64,000 nt of DNA, from assembly GCA_963556495.2 (NCBI GenBank), contig OY747702.1, positions 11,991,193-12,055,192 on the forward strand, given 5' to 3'. Shown here in pieces: positions 46,061 through 57,290 of the stretch. This stretch comes from Valencia hispanica. Its lineage: Eukaryota > Chordata > Actinopteri > Cyprinodontiformes > Valenciidae. The notes beneath the pieces are model-generated. The model was not told the origin of the DNA and did no database searches. It worked only from the letters and a program-made list of their open reading frames with translations. The position numbers and the translations under genes were made by a program. How positions within the stretch are numbered: position 1 is the stretch's first letter; each line of letters begins with the position of its first letter.

Positions 46061-47559
46061 GGATGTAATGAATTTATTTTGAACTGAAAAGTGATAAAGA
46101 CTCAATAAATGTCTGTGTTTAATCATGTCCACAATCCAGACAATTCTTTACAACTCATCGTCACCCATGAAATTAATGGTATCGTTTACTGTTTTAGACT
46201 TCTGAACACTAAAGATCATGGCACATTCAATCAAACAAACCCTGTGATTTCACTGATTTCCAGTTTGACCAATCTGTGGGGAGCTATCCTGTTCCCTTGG
46301 TTCAGAGCAACACCTCCCCAAGAGTAGAGCCTTTATGAGAACACCTCCAAGCATTCTGCCGTAAATCCCTCAGACACTTGCAGACTTCTCTGGATCATCC
46401 ATCCACTGTACAACTTAAATTAGGGAAACTCAGAGAATGGAACAGGTAATGCTTTTTTATGAGTGTGACGGTGTGAATGCATCGAGCTTTGTGTCGGAAG
46501 AGTGTCATCTATTTGATTTCATTTAACAGGGACAAGATGACATAACTGGGTTGTTTTATTCCACGCAGTTTAGAAGCTGCTGGTTTGCATGTGTTTATGG
46601 GATGCTTTCAGTTGTGTAAGTTGGCGACTGTACAGCTAAGGCTCATTTCAGGATAATTTCAGCCTAAACAACTGAACTTTACACCTTTGTGTGTGCGTCT
46701 GTATGTGTGTGCAGTGTTACCTTACCTGCAGTGCTTTCATGCTCTCATGTTCCCCGTTCTCCATCTCTTATCACTCGTTCCCTCTCTCCATCAGCTCTTT
46801 ACTCTCTTGCTCTCTCCTATTTGCCAAGCCAGCCGGTGTTGACAAAGCATGAGCTGTTGTCTGTGTCCGTGCGTGCGTGCATGCGCGCGTGTGTGTGTGC
46901 TGTTCTGTTGACAGAGCTGAGATATTTAATTGACACCCACAGAAAGAATTATACAAGCTTCCAAATGCTCTCTCTCTCTTTGTGTGTGTGTTAAGTTTTT
47001 TTTTTTTTTATGTTTGCGTGTCCATGTGTGAGTCTGTGCCCACACATTAAAGTAGTGCTTATGTGAACAGGTTCTAAGAGTGTTTTTGGTGTAGTATACA
47101 GACATAGGTTACATTACAATTTCTTCTCCTCTCCGTTGTTCTTCAACCATTAAAACTTCAAGATTTCTTTAACCTTTTTCCATCAAAATAACTTTGTGTT
47201 ATCTGTACTTTGACAGTATCTTTCCTCAAACACTGTCACCACTGGAAGGAGAAGGGCACCTGTCCCAATTAAGGCGTTATATTCTCAAACTAGCAAACTG
47301 AAGTACAACATGCTACTGATGCACACAAAGATAGCCTCAGGTTTGATAACACATTGGACAGCTGACTAGTCTTCTATTCTAGAGTGTCCATCAAAGGTAA
47401 TGCACGCATCTATACTACTTCAAGCAGCCAATATTTTGCTGAATAATCTAATGTTGCCTATCATAGTGTGTTTTTAAGGCATAACTAGTTTTCTTGCATT
47501 AAGTCTCAAAAGATGGTTCCACGATATGCTCTCAAAGACAGGCTCCTCTTTGAGTTTTC
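46061..47559. other. Intergenic, with GT/CT simple sequence
   Basis: No gene was recognised. Simple repeats rich in GTGTGTG and CTCTCT lie at 46688-46710, 46880-46905 and 46970-46995. They account for the spurious open frames seen here. Confidence 0.35.
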
Positions 47560-47865
47560 TTGGCCTGGTCAAGTAATTGAGCAACCATAAGATCACCCAT
47601 CTACGGTCTTCTCCTTGTCTAAGGTCGGGTTGTGGGAGCGTCACATCTGGGAACTGAAACCGATAAGTTCCTGCTGAGACTCTTTAACTGTTTCCAGGCT
47701 AGTAGGATTACATAGTCCCTCCAGCTAGTTCTGGGACTGCACCAGGGCCTGCTCACAGTGTGACGTGCCTAGAAAACCTCCAAATGGAGGAACCCAGGAG
47801 GGGTCCCAATCAATTGTCTAAACCGTCTCGGACTCTGACTCCTCTGGCCCCAGAGCCCGAAAAGC
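47560..47865 (-). mobile_element. RTE-type LINE 3' fragment, diverged
   Basis: GGATTACATAGTCCCTCCAG, GACGTGCCTAGAAAACCTCC and AACCCAGGAGGGGTCCCAAT are the reverse complement of the 3' coding end of RTE-type elements. The corresponding region of the copy at 63.5-63.7 kb codes RMPPGRLP and GRPRTRWRDYVSRL. This copy is older and carries indels. Confidence 0.7.
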
Positions 47866-48839
47866 AGTGCGACGGGGTCTGTACGCGACACAAACACAAC
47901 ACAACTATGGGGGACCTGGACACTATGTTGAACATCCTGTTCAGTCTGTGGCTTTTTGTCAGACTCAGTCTCAGTCGTGAGTTTTTACAAATGACAGTTC
48001 GGATTACTGTGAGGGAGTGGCTCCATCCCCGAGCCAATCACTGACATGTTTTCAGCACCACTCTGCATACTTGGAAGTAGTAATGGGTGATATTAACAGT
48101 ACAAGGTAGAAAATTATATAAACTGAGCCAACAGTAGAGATCTCGACTATACCAGCCTACAGCAATTGCGTATTTTGGTTGTCATCAAGCTGTGCCTACA
48201 TCCTTTGTACCAGGTACGCAAGGAGGATAAATACTGATGTTCCGTGTTCATATTTACTCCACTTATTCCATTTTAAAATTTGTTGTTTTCTATTCAAAGG
48301 AAAAAAAGCCTCTTGAACTGGAAGCATTTTAAATTCAAATAGGTGCAGCTTTATTTTTGTGCAATATTAAACTTATAAATAAGTAACCAGGAGAGCAGAA
48401 AGAAATGTTATTTCTCTTTTTACATTTTGCACTTTTGTTTAAAAAATGTTGAATTTTGTGTTTTCATCACCTTTAACTTGTATTTTATTTAAAATATCTT
48501 CATCTTTATTTATGTTGTGAGAATATTTGTGTTGCAATTTTCGGAAAATAATTGTAATATTTTTTACATGCATTTTGCCAAGTTCATGTTCTTAAATGGC
48601 ATTCTATAGTTTTTTGAAGTTGCTGTTCTGGTGCAATGACTTATATAACCAGAAGAAGAAAAAAATCACAATAAATGTTGTTACAGCAGATGTTTCAAGT
48701 TATATCGCAATATAGATTTGAGACCATATTGCCCATCCCTACTTGGAACTCCAAAGAGGTAGGTTTCAAAAAAGTTCTGGTAACACCTTACCAATAACAG
48801 TGAAAAACCCTTATAACCATGTAGAACCGAGTCAAGCCG
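47866..48839. other. Intergenic, nothing recognised
   Basis: Mostly A+T-rich sequence with no supported gene or repeat. Confidence 0.4.
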
Positions 48840-49048
48840 TGCTGAGTAGGTGCTAGTGACTGCTGAAGGAGGAGCAACTGCTCTCTGTCTCTCTCCAGAT
48901 CCGTTCACTTTATTTTATTTTCTGTTTGCTTTTCTTGTCTTTTGTTTGCTTTTCTTGTTTTCTTTTCTAAACCTTATCTACCCAGCCCCTGGAGTTACTG
49001 TATTGGACCGGATCTCTTCTTGGATTACTTTTTTATGGACTTATCAAC

Positions 49049-50035
49049 ATGGTTTTTTGCTCAGCTGAGGATTTAGAAAAACTGCTCCACAGAATTGAGG
49101 GCATTGAAACGAAGCTACGTCGTCTGGAAAATAATTTTGATCTCCACGCTGATTATGGAAACAACACAACTTTACCGTTGAATACACACAGGGAACAGCC
49201 TTTCAGCCCGGTGTTACATTGGTCTAACCGTGTCACAGAGACTCCCTACAGGCGCCTGAGTGGCAGAACTCCGCACTCAAATGAACACTGGCAAGCATTA
49301 AAACGCACGGAATCATCAACCCCAGCCTGTTCTCCGAGGAAGAAAAAACAAAAGAAACTCCGGCACAGAGAAAGCTCTGAACCCAGACCTGCCGTTTCTG
49401 CAAAAAGTAAACAAAAGAGGTTTCAGCCAAAAACAAGAGATATTTCTCCACCTGGAATCCCGCTTAAAAACAGATTCACAGCCCTGAGTTCCCTGAAAGA
49501 TGACGCAGCCCCCGGGACCAGTCAAATCCACTAGGAGAAACCCAGCCGCATCAAACGGACACATAACAAAGTAAGAGCGCCCCCAGCAAAGACTGTTATC
49601 ATACAAGACGGATCAATTAATGGAATTGAGGCTTTTTGTAGCAAGAACACCAGAGTTTATAGCTGCTACAAAAATACAGTGAGAGAAATATCAGAAAAAA
49701 TCCCATAAATCTTGGACCAACATCCTGCTTTGGAAAAGCTCGTCATTCACGCTGGATCGGCAGATATCGCGATGAGACAACCAGAGATTCTGAAAAGAGA
49801 CTTTTCTGATCTCCTACAGACTTGATGGACTTAACGTAAACATCCCTATCAGCGGACCAGTCCCTGAAGGGAATGATGAAAGATTTAGCAGACTCCGCAT
49901 GCTCCATAAATGGTTGAAGAAACAATCAACTGAGAAGTCGTTCACATTGATTAATAATTTCAAAGTATTTGGAAGTAATAATCATCTGTTCAAAGGCCAA
50001 CGTTATCTTAACAAGGCCGGAGTAAGGCTGTAAGC
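49049..50035 (+). pseudogene. L2 ORF1 with coiled-coil and esterase-like domain
   Basis: The frame opens with MVFCSAEDLEKLLHRIEG and LETKLRRLENN-type heptads, a coiled coil expected to oligomerise the RNA-binding ORF1 protein. A basic, proline-rich linker (about 49260-49530) leads to a stop at 49532-49534. Beyond it, 49595-50035 translates as TVIIQDGSINGIEAF, then LEKLVIHAGSADI, then ISGPVPEGNDERFSRL. I read this as the blocks of the SGNH-esterase-like domain found in ORF1 of CR1/L2 elements. The GDSI motif is changed to DGSI, and in-frame TAA and TGA codons break the domain. Confidence 0.65.
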
Positions 50036-50369
50036 AGCAAACATTTTTTCTTATCAAAATCAGAAAGCAAAACATTTGCTCCCAAAAGCTGACCTTGAGG
50101 CGCCCATGGATATCAGAGAACAAAAACAGCAAGTCATGATGACACCACAGGACCAAACAGATTAACAACCATCAGAGATTAAGTCTTCATCTTCCTGTGA
50201 CTCAGCAACATCAAATGAGTCTCCATTTAGAAACTTTACAGACAGACTGAACGAGCAAATCAAATTTGGGACACAATTAACACCTAAACTTAGATTACAC
50301 CAAACGCCTGGGACTAGTGTCCATAAGCCTGGGAGCTTCCCCCCACTGATTATTACAGATATCTGATAT

Positions 50370-51128
50370 TTGAGGGAACCGGGCAGTAAATCTACCCCTC
50401 TTGTCCCCCAGAACTCGCTAGGCACCCCCCCTGAACTTAGCATGCCAGCAATTATCAGCAGCAGGAAACATAAACCGTTAACCACACGCTCTCATATTAA
50501 ACAAAATCTCAAATTGATAACCTGTCAGAAGGTTCAGCTGCCCATCATCACAATACTTAAGTTAGCTTTATTAAACATTAGATCTCTATCCGGGAAGTCT
50601 TTTCTTATCAATGACTTCATCACTGAGCATAATTTACACGCCATTTTTTTATCAAAAACTTGGCTAGATGAAAATAACGAAACAACTGCATTAATAGAAT
50701 CTACTCCTCCAAATTACAATTTCTTAAGCGAGAGCAGAAACCACAGACAAGGTGGAGGTGTAGCCACCATCTTTCACAACTCAATGAACTTTAAAAAGGT
50801 AACTCTGGGCACGTTTGATTCTTTTGAATACCTAGCCACCCAGATAAATGAGCCTAACAAAGCTTTATTTCTAAGTTTATATAAACCACCAAAACTTAAC
50901 TCTAACTTCTTTAATGATTTCAATGGCCTTCTTTCTGTAATATGTATGAACTATGACCAACTAATCATTGTGGGGGATTTTAACATCCATACCGACAACC
51001 CCCAAGATAGACAAGCAAAAACATTAGATGATACTCTCTACAACTTCGGCCTGATCCAGCATGTCAAACAACCAACACATAATAAAGGACACACTCTGGA
51101 CTTAATTATCAGCAAAGGCCTGCAATGA
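50370..51128 (+). pseudogene. L2 ORF2, endonuclease domain
   Basis: The segment LALLNIRSLSGKSFLINDFI begins an exonuclease/endonuclease/phosphatase-type domain that would nick target DNA. The usual SETWL motif reads FLSKTWLD, with lysine in place of the catalytic glutamate. The IVGDFNIHTD motif (Asp and Asn) and the HTLDLIIS motif remain. The frame ends at 51128 because of a deletion whose right side is the NEFASFFTEKI region ahead of the reverse transcriptase. By family knowledge, some hundreds of bases are missing. Confidence 0.8.
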
Positions 51129-52785
51129 ATTTGCCAGCTTTTTCACTGAAAAGATTCTAACAATTAGACGGTCAATCTGTACCTCAATATCGAACCCACA
51201 ACCAGTGCCATCCCCAATCAACAACAATGTAGAGAAAATGTCTGAATTCCACGAATTAAACCAGAACAGCCTTGAAAAAATCATTATCCAATTAAGCTCC
51301 TCCTCCTGCTGTCTTGATATCCTACCCACAGCTTTTCTAAAGAAAGTTCTTCCTGTTATTCGGTCTGATCTTGTTCAAATAGTGAACTCATCCCTGCTAT
51401 CAGGTGTCTTCCCTCAGGCTTTAAAAACATCAGTTATTAAACCACTGCTAAAGAAGAAAAATCTGGACAACAAGTTAATGCAGAACTACAGGCCAATCTC
51501 TAATCTTCCATTCATCAGTAAGATTAATGAAAAAGCTGTGTTTCAGCAGTTAAATAGCTTCATAACAATGACAAACCGTTTTGTCAATTTTTCAGCCTGG
51601 TTTCCGTGCTCACCACAGCACCGAGGCTGCCCTCGTCAAAGTATTCAATGACATACGCATAAATACAGACTGTGGTAGAACCACAGTGCTGGTTCTGTTG
51701 GACCTCAGTGCAGCATTTGACACTGTTGATCATGATATTTTATTGGAACCACTGGAAAGCTGGGTCTGACTCTCTGGTACACTACTTACCTAAAGAACAG
51801 GGACTTCTATGTTTGAATAGGAAACTTTTCATCAGAACGAACAGAAATCACATGTGGGGTGCCCCAGGGCTCTATCCTCGGGCCCCTTTTATTTGATATC
51901 TACATGCTCCCACTAAACAAGATTATAGCGACCAATAACATTAGCTACCATAACTACGCGGATGACACTCAACTCTACATTACAATGTCACCAGGTGACT
52001 CTGAACCCATTCAAACCCTAAATCAATGCATTGACCAAATAAATAGATGGATGTGCCATAACTTTCTACAGCTGAATAGAAACAAAACTGAAGTGATTAT
52101 TTTTGGACCCAAAGAGGAACGATCAAGAGTCAGCACACAGCCTTCAATTAATACAGCTAGAAACTACTGATCAGGCTCGAAACCTAGGTGTAGTAATGGA
52201 CTCAGACCTGAACCTCCAGGGTCACAAAAGGCAATAACGAGGTCAGCGTTCTATCACCTGAAGAACATTTCTAGGATTAAACGACTGATGTTGCAACACG
52301 TCCTAGAAAAACTCATCCATGCATTTATCTTTAGTCGGATTGATTACTGCAACAGCATCTTCACAGGTCTGCCTAAAAAGTCAATCAGACAGCTGCAGCT
52401 GATCCAGAACGCTGCCGCTCGCATCCTCACTAGAACCAGGAAAGTAGAGCACATCACCCCAGTTCTAAAGTCCTTACACTGGCTCCCTGTAGCTCAGAGA
52501 ATAAACTTCAAAATACTCCTACTAGTTTATAAATCATTACATGGCTTAGCACAAAAATATGTTGAAGACCTGTTGTCACAATACCAACCACCAAGACGAC
52601 TCAGGTCCTCCAACTCTAGCCTACTAAACATCCCTAGACTCAGAACTAAACATGGAGAAGCAGCTTTCACTTTTTATGCTCCCCTTATCTGGAACAGACT
52701 TCCTGACGAGTATAGAGCTGCTGAAACTCTGAACTGCTTTAAATTGAGACTAAAAACCCATCTGTTTAGAATTGCCTTCGAGTAA
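51129..52785 (+). pseudogene. L2 ORF2, reverse transcriptase and C-terminal region
   Basis: Reverse-transcriptase blocks lie in three frames. They are SVIKPLLKKK with NYRPISNLPF, then LVLLDLSAAFDTVDHDIL (motif A aspartate), then [16 protein letters not shown] (motif B) and YADDTQLYI (motif C). The C-terminal tail RIDYCNSIFTGLPKKSIRQL to LKTHLFRIAFE is open from 52288 to 52785. At least three frameshifts separate the blocks, so no active enzyme can be made. Confidence 0.88.
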
Positions 52786-52996
52786 ATGCTTGATGTCATA
52801 TGTATGAAATGTGTTCATGCTCTCTTGCTTTTTTTTATCTTTCTCTTGCTTTATTGTGTATCATGTGTAATGTGTGTTTCTTTTGTGTTTTTTTTATTTT
52901 TTATTTTTAAATCTCCAAATCATGTAAAGCATCTTTAATTACCCTGCTGTTTAAAGTGTGCTATACAAATAAAATTGCCTTGCCTTGCCTTGCCTA

Positions 52997-53240
52997 GTGG
53001 AAAAGGGTGAATTGTCTGCTAAGTGCTTTATTGGTAAACTCATGTTGGATCCATTGATACTGTTGACATAGATCTTACTATAACATGTTGTTAAACCAGT
53101 TTGTTTTTTCTGATACATTAATCATATTGCATACATGACTTTTGACTGAACACCAACAGTCCGGTATTAAACTCCTTTTGTCAGGTGTGTGTGTGTCTTT
53201 GTGAGAGTGTGAGTTCACTATATAATCAATATAATCAAGA
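52997..53240. other. Intergenic, nothing recognised
   Basis: Short unique-looking sequence between an L2 element and a possible MITE. Confidence 0.3.
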
Positions 53241-53820
53241 CGGTCAGTACTTTTACATGCACATCTAAATCAAGCATTTGGCAAATATAGGACTAATAGC
53301 TTAACCAGAATGGGAGCCTTTGTCCCAGTTTACGTGTCTCTCAGAAAATCGAATTATTGAATGATGTGCGTTCGCCACCGCGAAGCTAGGTGGCAACATT
53401 CGCCCTTTCACGTTGGATTTTTCCAGTTGGCCTAGAGCCTAACACAGAAGTAAACAAATGCTTACGGCAGAGAGCAGATGGAGTAAAAGCAGGATATGCA
53501 CAATGAGCGAAGAAATGGACGACAATAACGCTGCAGCACAGAACATTTAGTAAGTAATGTAGTGTTTGTGTTACACTCATCATTGTTGCTGTGTTGTTGT
53601 GTAACAATGTTGTTATTCCCACTTCCGCGGTTTCATCACTTCCCATTAAAAACTTGGCTGAGGCAGGGTTAGACTTGCTTGAAAAGAAATTCGCTTTCCC
53701 AATCACATTATCTGGATGGGGTAGTCAGATTACGAGAAGTCCAGTTTGGTTTGACTTCAGTCGGACTAAGGTGTATACATGCATTTCAAAACTCCTTTTT
53801 CAGTTGGACTAAGGCAATAA
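53241..53820. repeat. Possible MITE with TACATGCA-containing ends
   Basis: The left part holds GTACTTTTACATGCACATCT. The right part holds CGGACTAAGGTGTATACATG with CAGTTGGACTAAGG. These are the kind of (A)TACATGCA ends seen in fish miniature elements. The inverted match is poor, and no target duplication is convincing. Confidence 0.25.
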
Positions 53821-54449
53821 TTGGGCTTTCTCTTGTTGGATGTAGAAGCGATGACTGAGGATTCAAGGAGCTGCAGGATTTCCCCTCTCCACCGGATGAT
53901 AAACCCTACCAATAGTCTCTAGTGCTTCTAGTTCCAAACTGATCTTAATGAAAGTTTTGTGAGCCTCGACTCAAGCTGTTGTCTGTTCCTTGTGCTCCCG
54001 GGTCAAGATGCATCTGCACAAACCTTTCAAGCAAACTCGCTCCAGAGCAGACTTCGTCCTCACTCATCCTCAGTTCCTCACCAGCCTGCCCACTCTCCTA
54101 CATGTAGTCCTACATGAAACGACTCATCCCAGTCTCCACAGATTCCTCTGGAACCCATTCTCCTTCCCCAACTCCACATCAGAACCTGACCGGCTCCTCC
54201 AACGGCTTCATGCTGCCCCAAGCCACAGCGAGCAGCCGCCTTCCACTAAAAGCCATTTCAGTTTCATTATTCCTCCTCAGTCTACAAATAACTTACCTTT
54301 CCCCCTCTAGACGTTCCAGAATCCTGATCCTGACGAGAAAAAAAACTAAACTTTTTAAGTTGCACAGTTCTCATCCTTGTAAATTTCGTAAAACTCTTTA
54401 CCTTAACCACTAGTCTCCCGAGTTTGATTCTGGATGTGGGTGAAGAAAC
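53821..54449. other. Intergenic, nothing recognised
   Basis: There are open frames without known motifs. No gene is supported. Confidence 0.3.
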
Positions 54450-54620
54450 TACCTTCCAACATGCTGGTGGAGGTCAGAGGGCCCAGTGGCGCCTGTGTGT
54501 TCAGCAGCCTCGCTTCTGTCAGTGTGCCCCTGGGCAGCTGTGGCTACACTGTAGCTCACCACCACCAGAGTGTGAATGTGTGTGTGTGAATGGGAGAATG
54601 ACTGGATACCGTGCCATTGG
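54450..54620 (+). repeat. SINE-like interspersed repeat
   Basis: GCAGCCTCGCTTCTGTCAGT, GCCCCTGGGCAGCTGTGGCT and CACCACCACCAGAGTGTGAA, then GTGTGTGAATGGGAGAATGA, form a common fish SINE body. The head and 3' tail are not distinct. Confidence 0.55.
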
Positions 54621-54894
54621 ACTTTCTGATGTATAAGTGTTATGCACTCTTTGAGTGTGCACAACATTTTTAAAGCGGGGATAGAGATGTGAAGAAATAT
54701 GAGGCAGCGATGTAATTAAAAACAGTCTATACATCAGTTTCCAAGAGGACGAGAAGGGCGAAGGTGGTAAAGATCTATCAGATTTATTGAGAATTATGTG
54801 ATAATCAAAGACCATGCACTTCATAATTGTGAAGTGGAAGAAAAATGGTTTTCAGTTTTTTTTTTTTACATGTAAAACTCTTAAAAGGACAATA

Positions 54895-55745
54895 TACCCA
54901 TTAGTGTTGCAATCTACAAATATGACCTTCTTGGAAAAACAGAAGAAAGACACTGTTGAAAGAAAACTATAAAGAGTCATGTTTGCAGTTTGCCACAACC
55001 CAAGTAGAAAGCATAGCAACCATGTGGAGGAAAGGCGATCCAGACGGATGAGATTAAAACTGAGCTAAACGTTAATCACTTCATATCCTGGAAAAACTAA
55101 TACGGTAATTCAAGCTCAATATACCTGCCTCAGAGTAAAACATATAGGTGGCAGCATCATGCTGTGGGGGTGCTGTTGTTCAGAAGGGACAGGGAAGCTG
55201 GTCAGAGATGATGGGAAGATGAATGGACGTAAATATGGGACAATCCTGGAAGAACATTAGTTAGAGGTTGCAGAGGATCTGAGACTGGGGAGGAAGATCC
55301 AGCAGATCAGCAACCTCAAATATATAGCTAGAGCTACTGTGGGATAGTGTAGATCACAGCATATTATGCATGTGTGGAAACGGCCTACTCAAAGTCCAGA
55401 CTTAACTTCAATTAAGATTCTGTGCTAAAATGTGTCAAACAAGAAAGTGGTGTGCTCCAGATGTCCCTTCAATGAACTCAGATGTGTCACTTAACCTATC
55501 AGAAGTTTCCAAAGCCATGACATCATCATCTGGGCTGTCCCTTCATTGTTTAAAGAGACAGTAATCATTCTGTATGTAAACTTTTGATTTGGAAGACATT
55601 AATGGATAACTCTCTGACATATTCCTTCTCTCATTATTGTGTAATTTAACAAACAGAAAAAATTTGTACCGATTTATCTTCAGACAGGGAGAAAAAAAGG
55701 TGTACATGTCTTTTTATTCGCTATATGTAAACTTCTGGGCCCTTA
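54895..55745 (+). mobile_element. Tc1-like transposon remnant
   Basis: The order is CAGTTTGCCACAACCCAAGT, then GGTGGCAGCATCATGCTGTG (the HGGGSIMLWG-like region), then CTAGAGCTACTGTGGGATAG and TCAAAGTCCAGACTTAAC (the SPDLN region). It ends with TATATGTAAACTTCTGGGCC, which resembles the GTAAACTTCTGACTT terminal motif of salmonid-type Tc1. Many stops are present and no intact ORF remains. Confidence 0.7.
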
Positions 55746-55967
55746 ACCTTACTTACGCACAAATCCGTGCGTACGTGTATTTCGTGCATAGGATCAATTT
55801 TACGTATTTGTAGTATTTACCATCTTGTCTGCAATCTACGTACTTGTGCGTAGAAATGTTTCTAAAGATAAGAACGGCTCTGACCATGTGTACACACAGC
55901 ATCTAGTGGTAGAACGGGGGAACTGCAACAATGAAACTGTTTGACTTCATATTTATCTTATCAGTTT

Positions 55968-56125
55968 ATCACCTCCGCCAATGAGCTCATGTTGGCGTCT
56001 GTCTGTCTTTTAGCAAAATAAGTCAAAAAGTTATGGACAGATTTGGATTCAACTTTCAGGAAATGTTAGAAGTTTGCCAAGGAATAAATGAATTAATTCT
56101 GGGGGCGATCATGAATGGAGATCCT
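55968..56125 (+). repeat. Diverged interspersed repeat (CACCTCCGCCA family)
   Basis: CACCTCCGCCAATGAGCTCA, then GTCTGTCTGTC, then ATGGACAGATTTGGATTCAA resembles a repeat seen many times in fish genomes. The class is uncertain. Confidence 0.4.
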
Positions 56126-57029
56126 GTGAATCGCAATCTGGGGGTGTGTGAGGTATTTTGCGGTGTTCTGCGCTCTCTGCTCTCCGAGTGCTTTTCTCAC
56201 TTGTCACATCAAGCGCTTTAGTTTAAAAAGGATGTTGTTACACGTATTAATAAAAGGTTTGCAAACTGTACTGTGGAAACTAGATGGCCCTGCTTATCGG
56301 TGCAGCAGGTTGTCGTTGTCTCCATGGTTACTGATGCCAGCCAAAGCAGTGTCTCCAATAACGCTGGCCACACGCGGGTCAAATGAGGTGATCTGTGCAC
56401 CCCCTGTAGAAGATCTGGCCCAGCTGTGTGCTGAGGGATGTTTTATTGTATTCAGTTTGATATCAGACCATTTTTTTCTTTATTTCCAACAGGAACCTCT
56501 CCACTGTCCCCACCGCATTTACTGCCTCTGTCACTTTCTACCAGTCAGTGGTTTTTTTTATTGGTTACCCGTGAGCTGATAGAACCAAACAGCTACTGTA
56601 TGTTCGGGATAAATTTAACTTTTTGATATCAGTGCTCCTACAGATTGAGCAGCAATTTTTCAAGATGATAGAAAGGCAACAGTAGTTTGAGTATGAATGT
56701 GAATGAATGTGTTGAATTCTGAAGCAGAGGGGCCAATGCAGAAGAAGTCCACAGTGGGTGCTCCCATGAAACTAAGCAAAGAAATCACACAGGCTCACCA
56801 AAATGGGACTATAAGAGATTGGTCAATAAAGAAATTGGAAGGGTCGAGTCAAAGTGAAGTCACGAGTCATTGGCGTAAAAGTCAGAGTCAAGTCTAAAGT
56901 TCTTTATGATTTGACCAATTTAAATCTAAAGTAAGTAAATTTTTGTCTAGAGTCACAAATCACATGACTCAAGTGCACACCTCTGCTGAAACACCAAAGC
57001 CGACCATTCCCATCTCTTTATGACTGTAA
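56126..57029. other. Intergenic, nothing recognised
   Basis: No supported gene, RNA or repeat family. Confidence 0.35.
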
Positions 57030-57290
57030 ACCCATCTTATTATTGCTACTGCCAGCAGGATAATGCACCATATCATAAACTCAAACAATCTCAAATATGA
57101 TTGATGTGAATTCTTTGAATATGACAAAGACTTCGCTGTACACCAACGGCCTCCACAGACACCAGATCACAGTCCAATAGAGCAGCTTTGTAATATGGTG
57201 GAACAGGAGGTTATCCATTATTCAAAACTGGAAGTCACTGATCAACTACAATGTTTCCGAACATGGCCAAAGGTTGTCCTAAAAATGTTG
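57030..57290 (+). mobile_element. Tc1/mariner-like transposase remnant
   Basis: CTGCCAGCAGGATAATGCAC and CATATCATAAACTC encode a QQDNAPYHK-type block (second catalytic aspartate). The segment CAACGGCCTCCACAGACACC then AGATCACAGTCCAATAGAGC encodes the SPD-xPIE block. The frames are broken by stops, so this is a relic. Confidence 0.65.

Larger units (their letters stand above)
48840..52996 (+). mobile_element. Decayed L2-type LINE
   Basis: This is a long non-LTR retrotransposon with remains of ORF1, an apurinic-type endonuclease, a reverse transcriptase and a 3' UTR. The 3' UTR ends in ACAAATAAAATTGCCTTGCC with a CCTTG tandem tail, typical of fish L2. About 4.2 kb remains. The left boundary is approximate, since no target duplication was found. 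Stops, frameshifts and a deletion make it non-autonomous. Confidence 0.85.
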
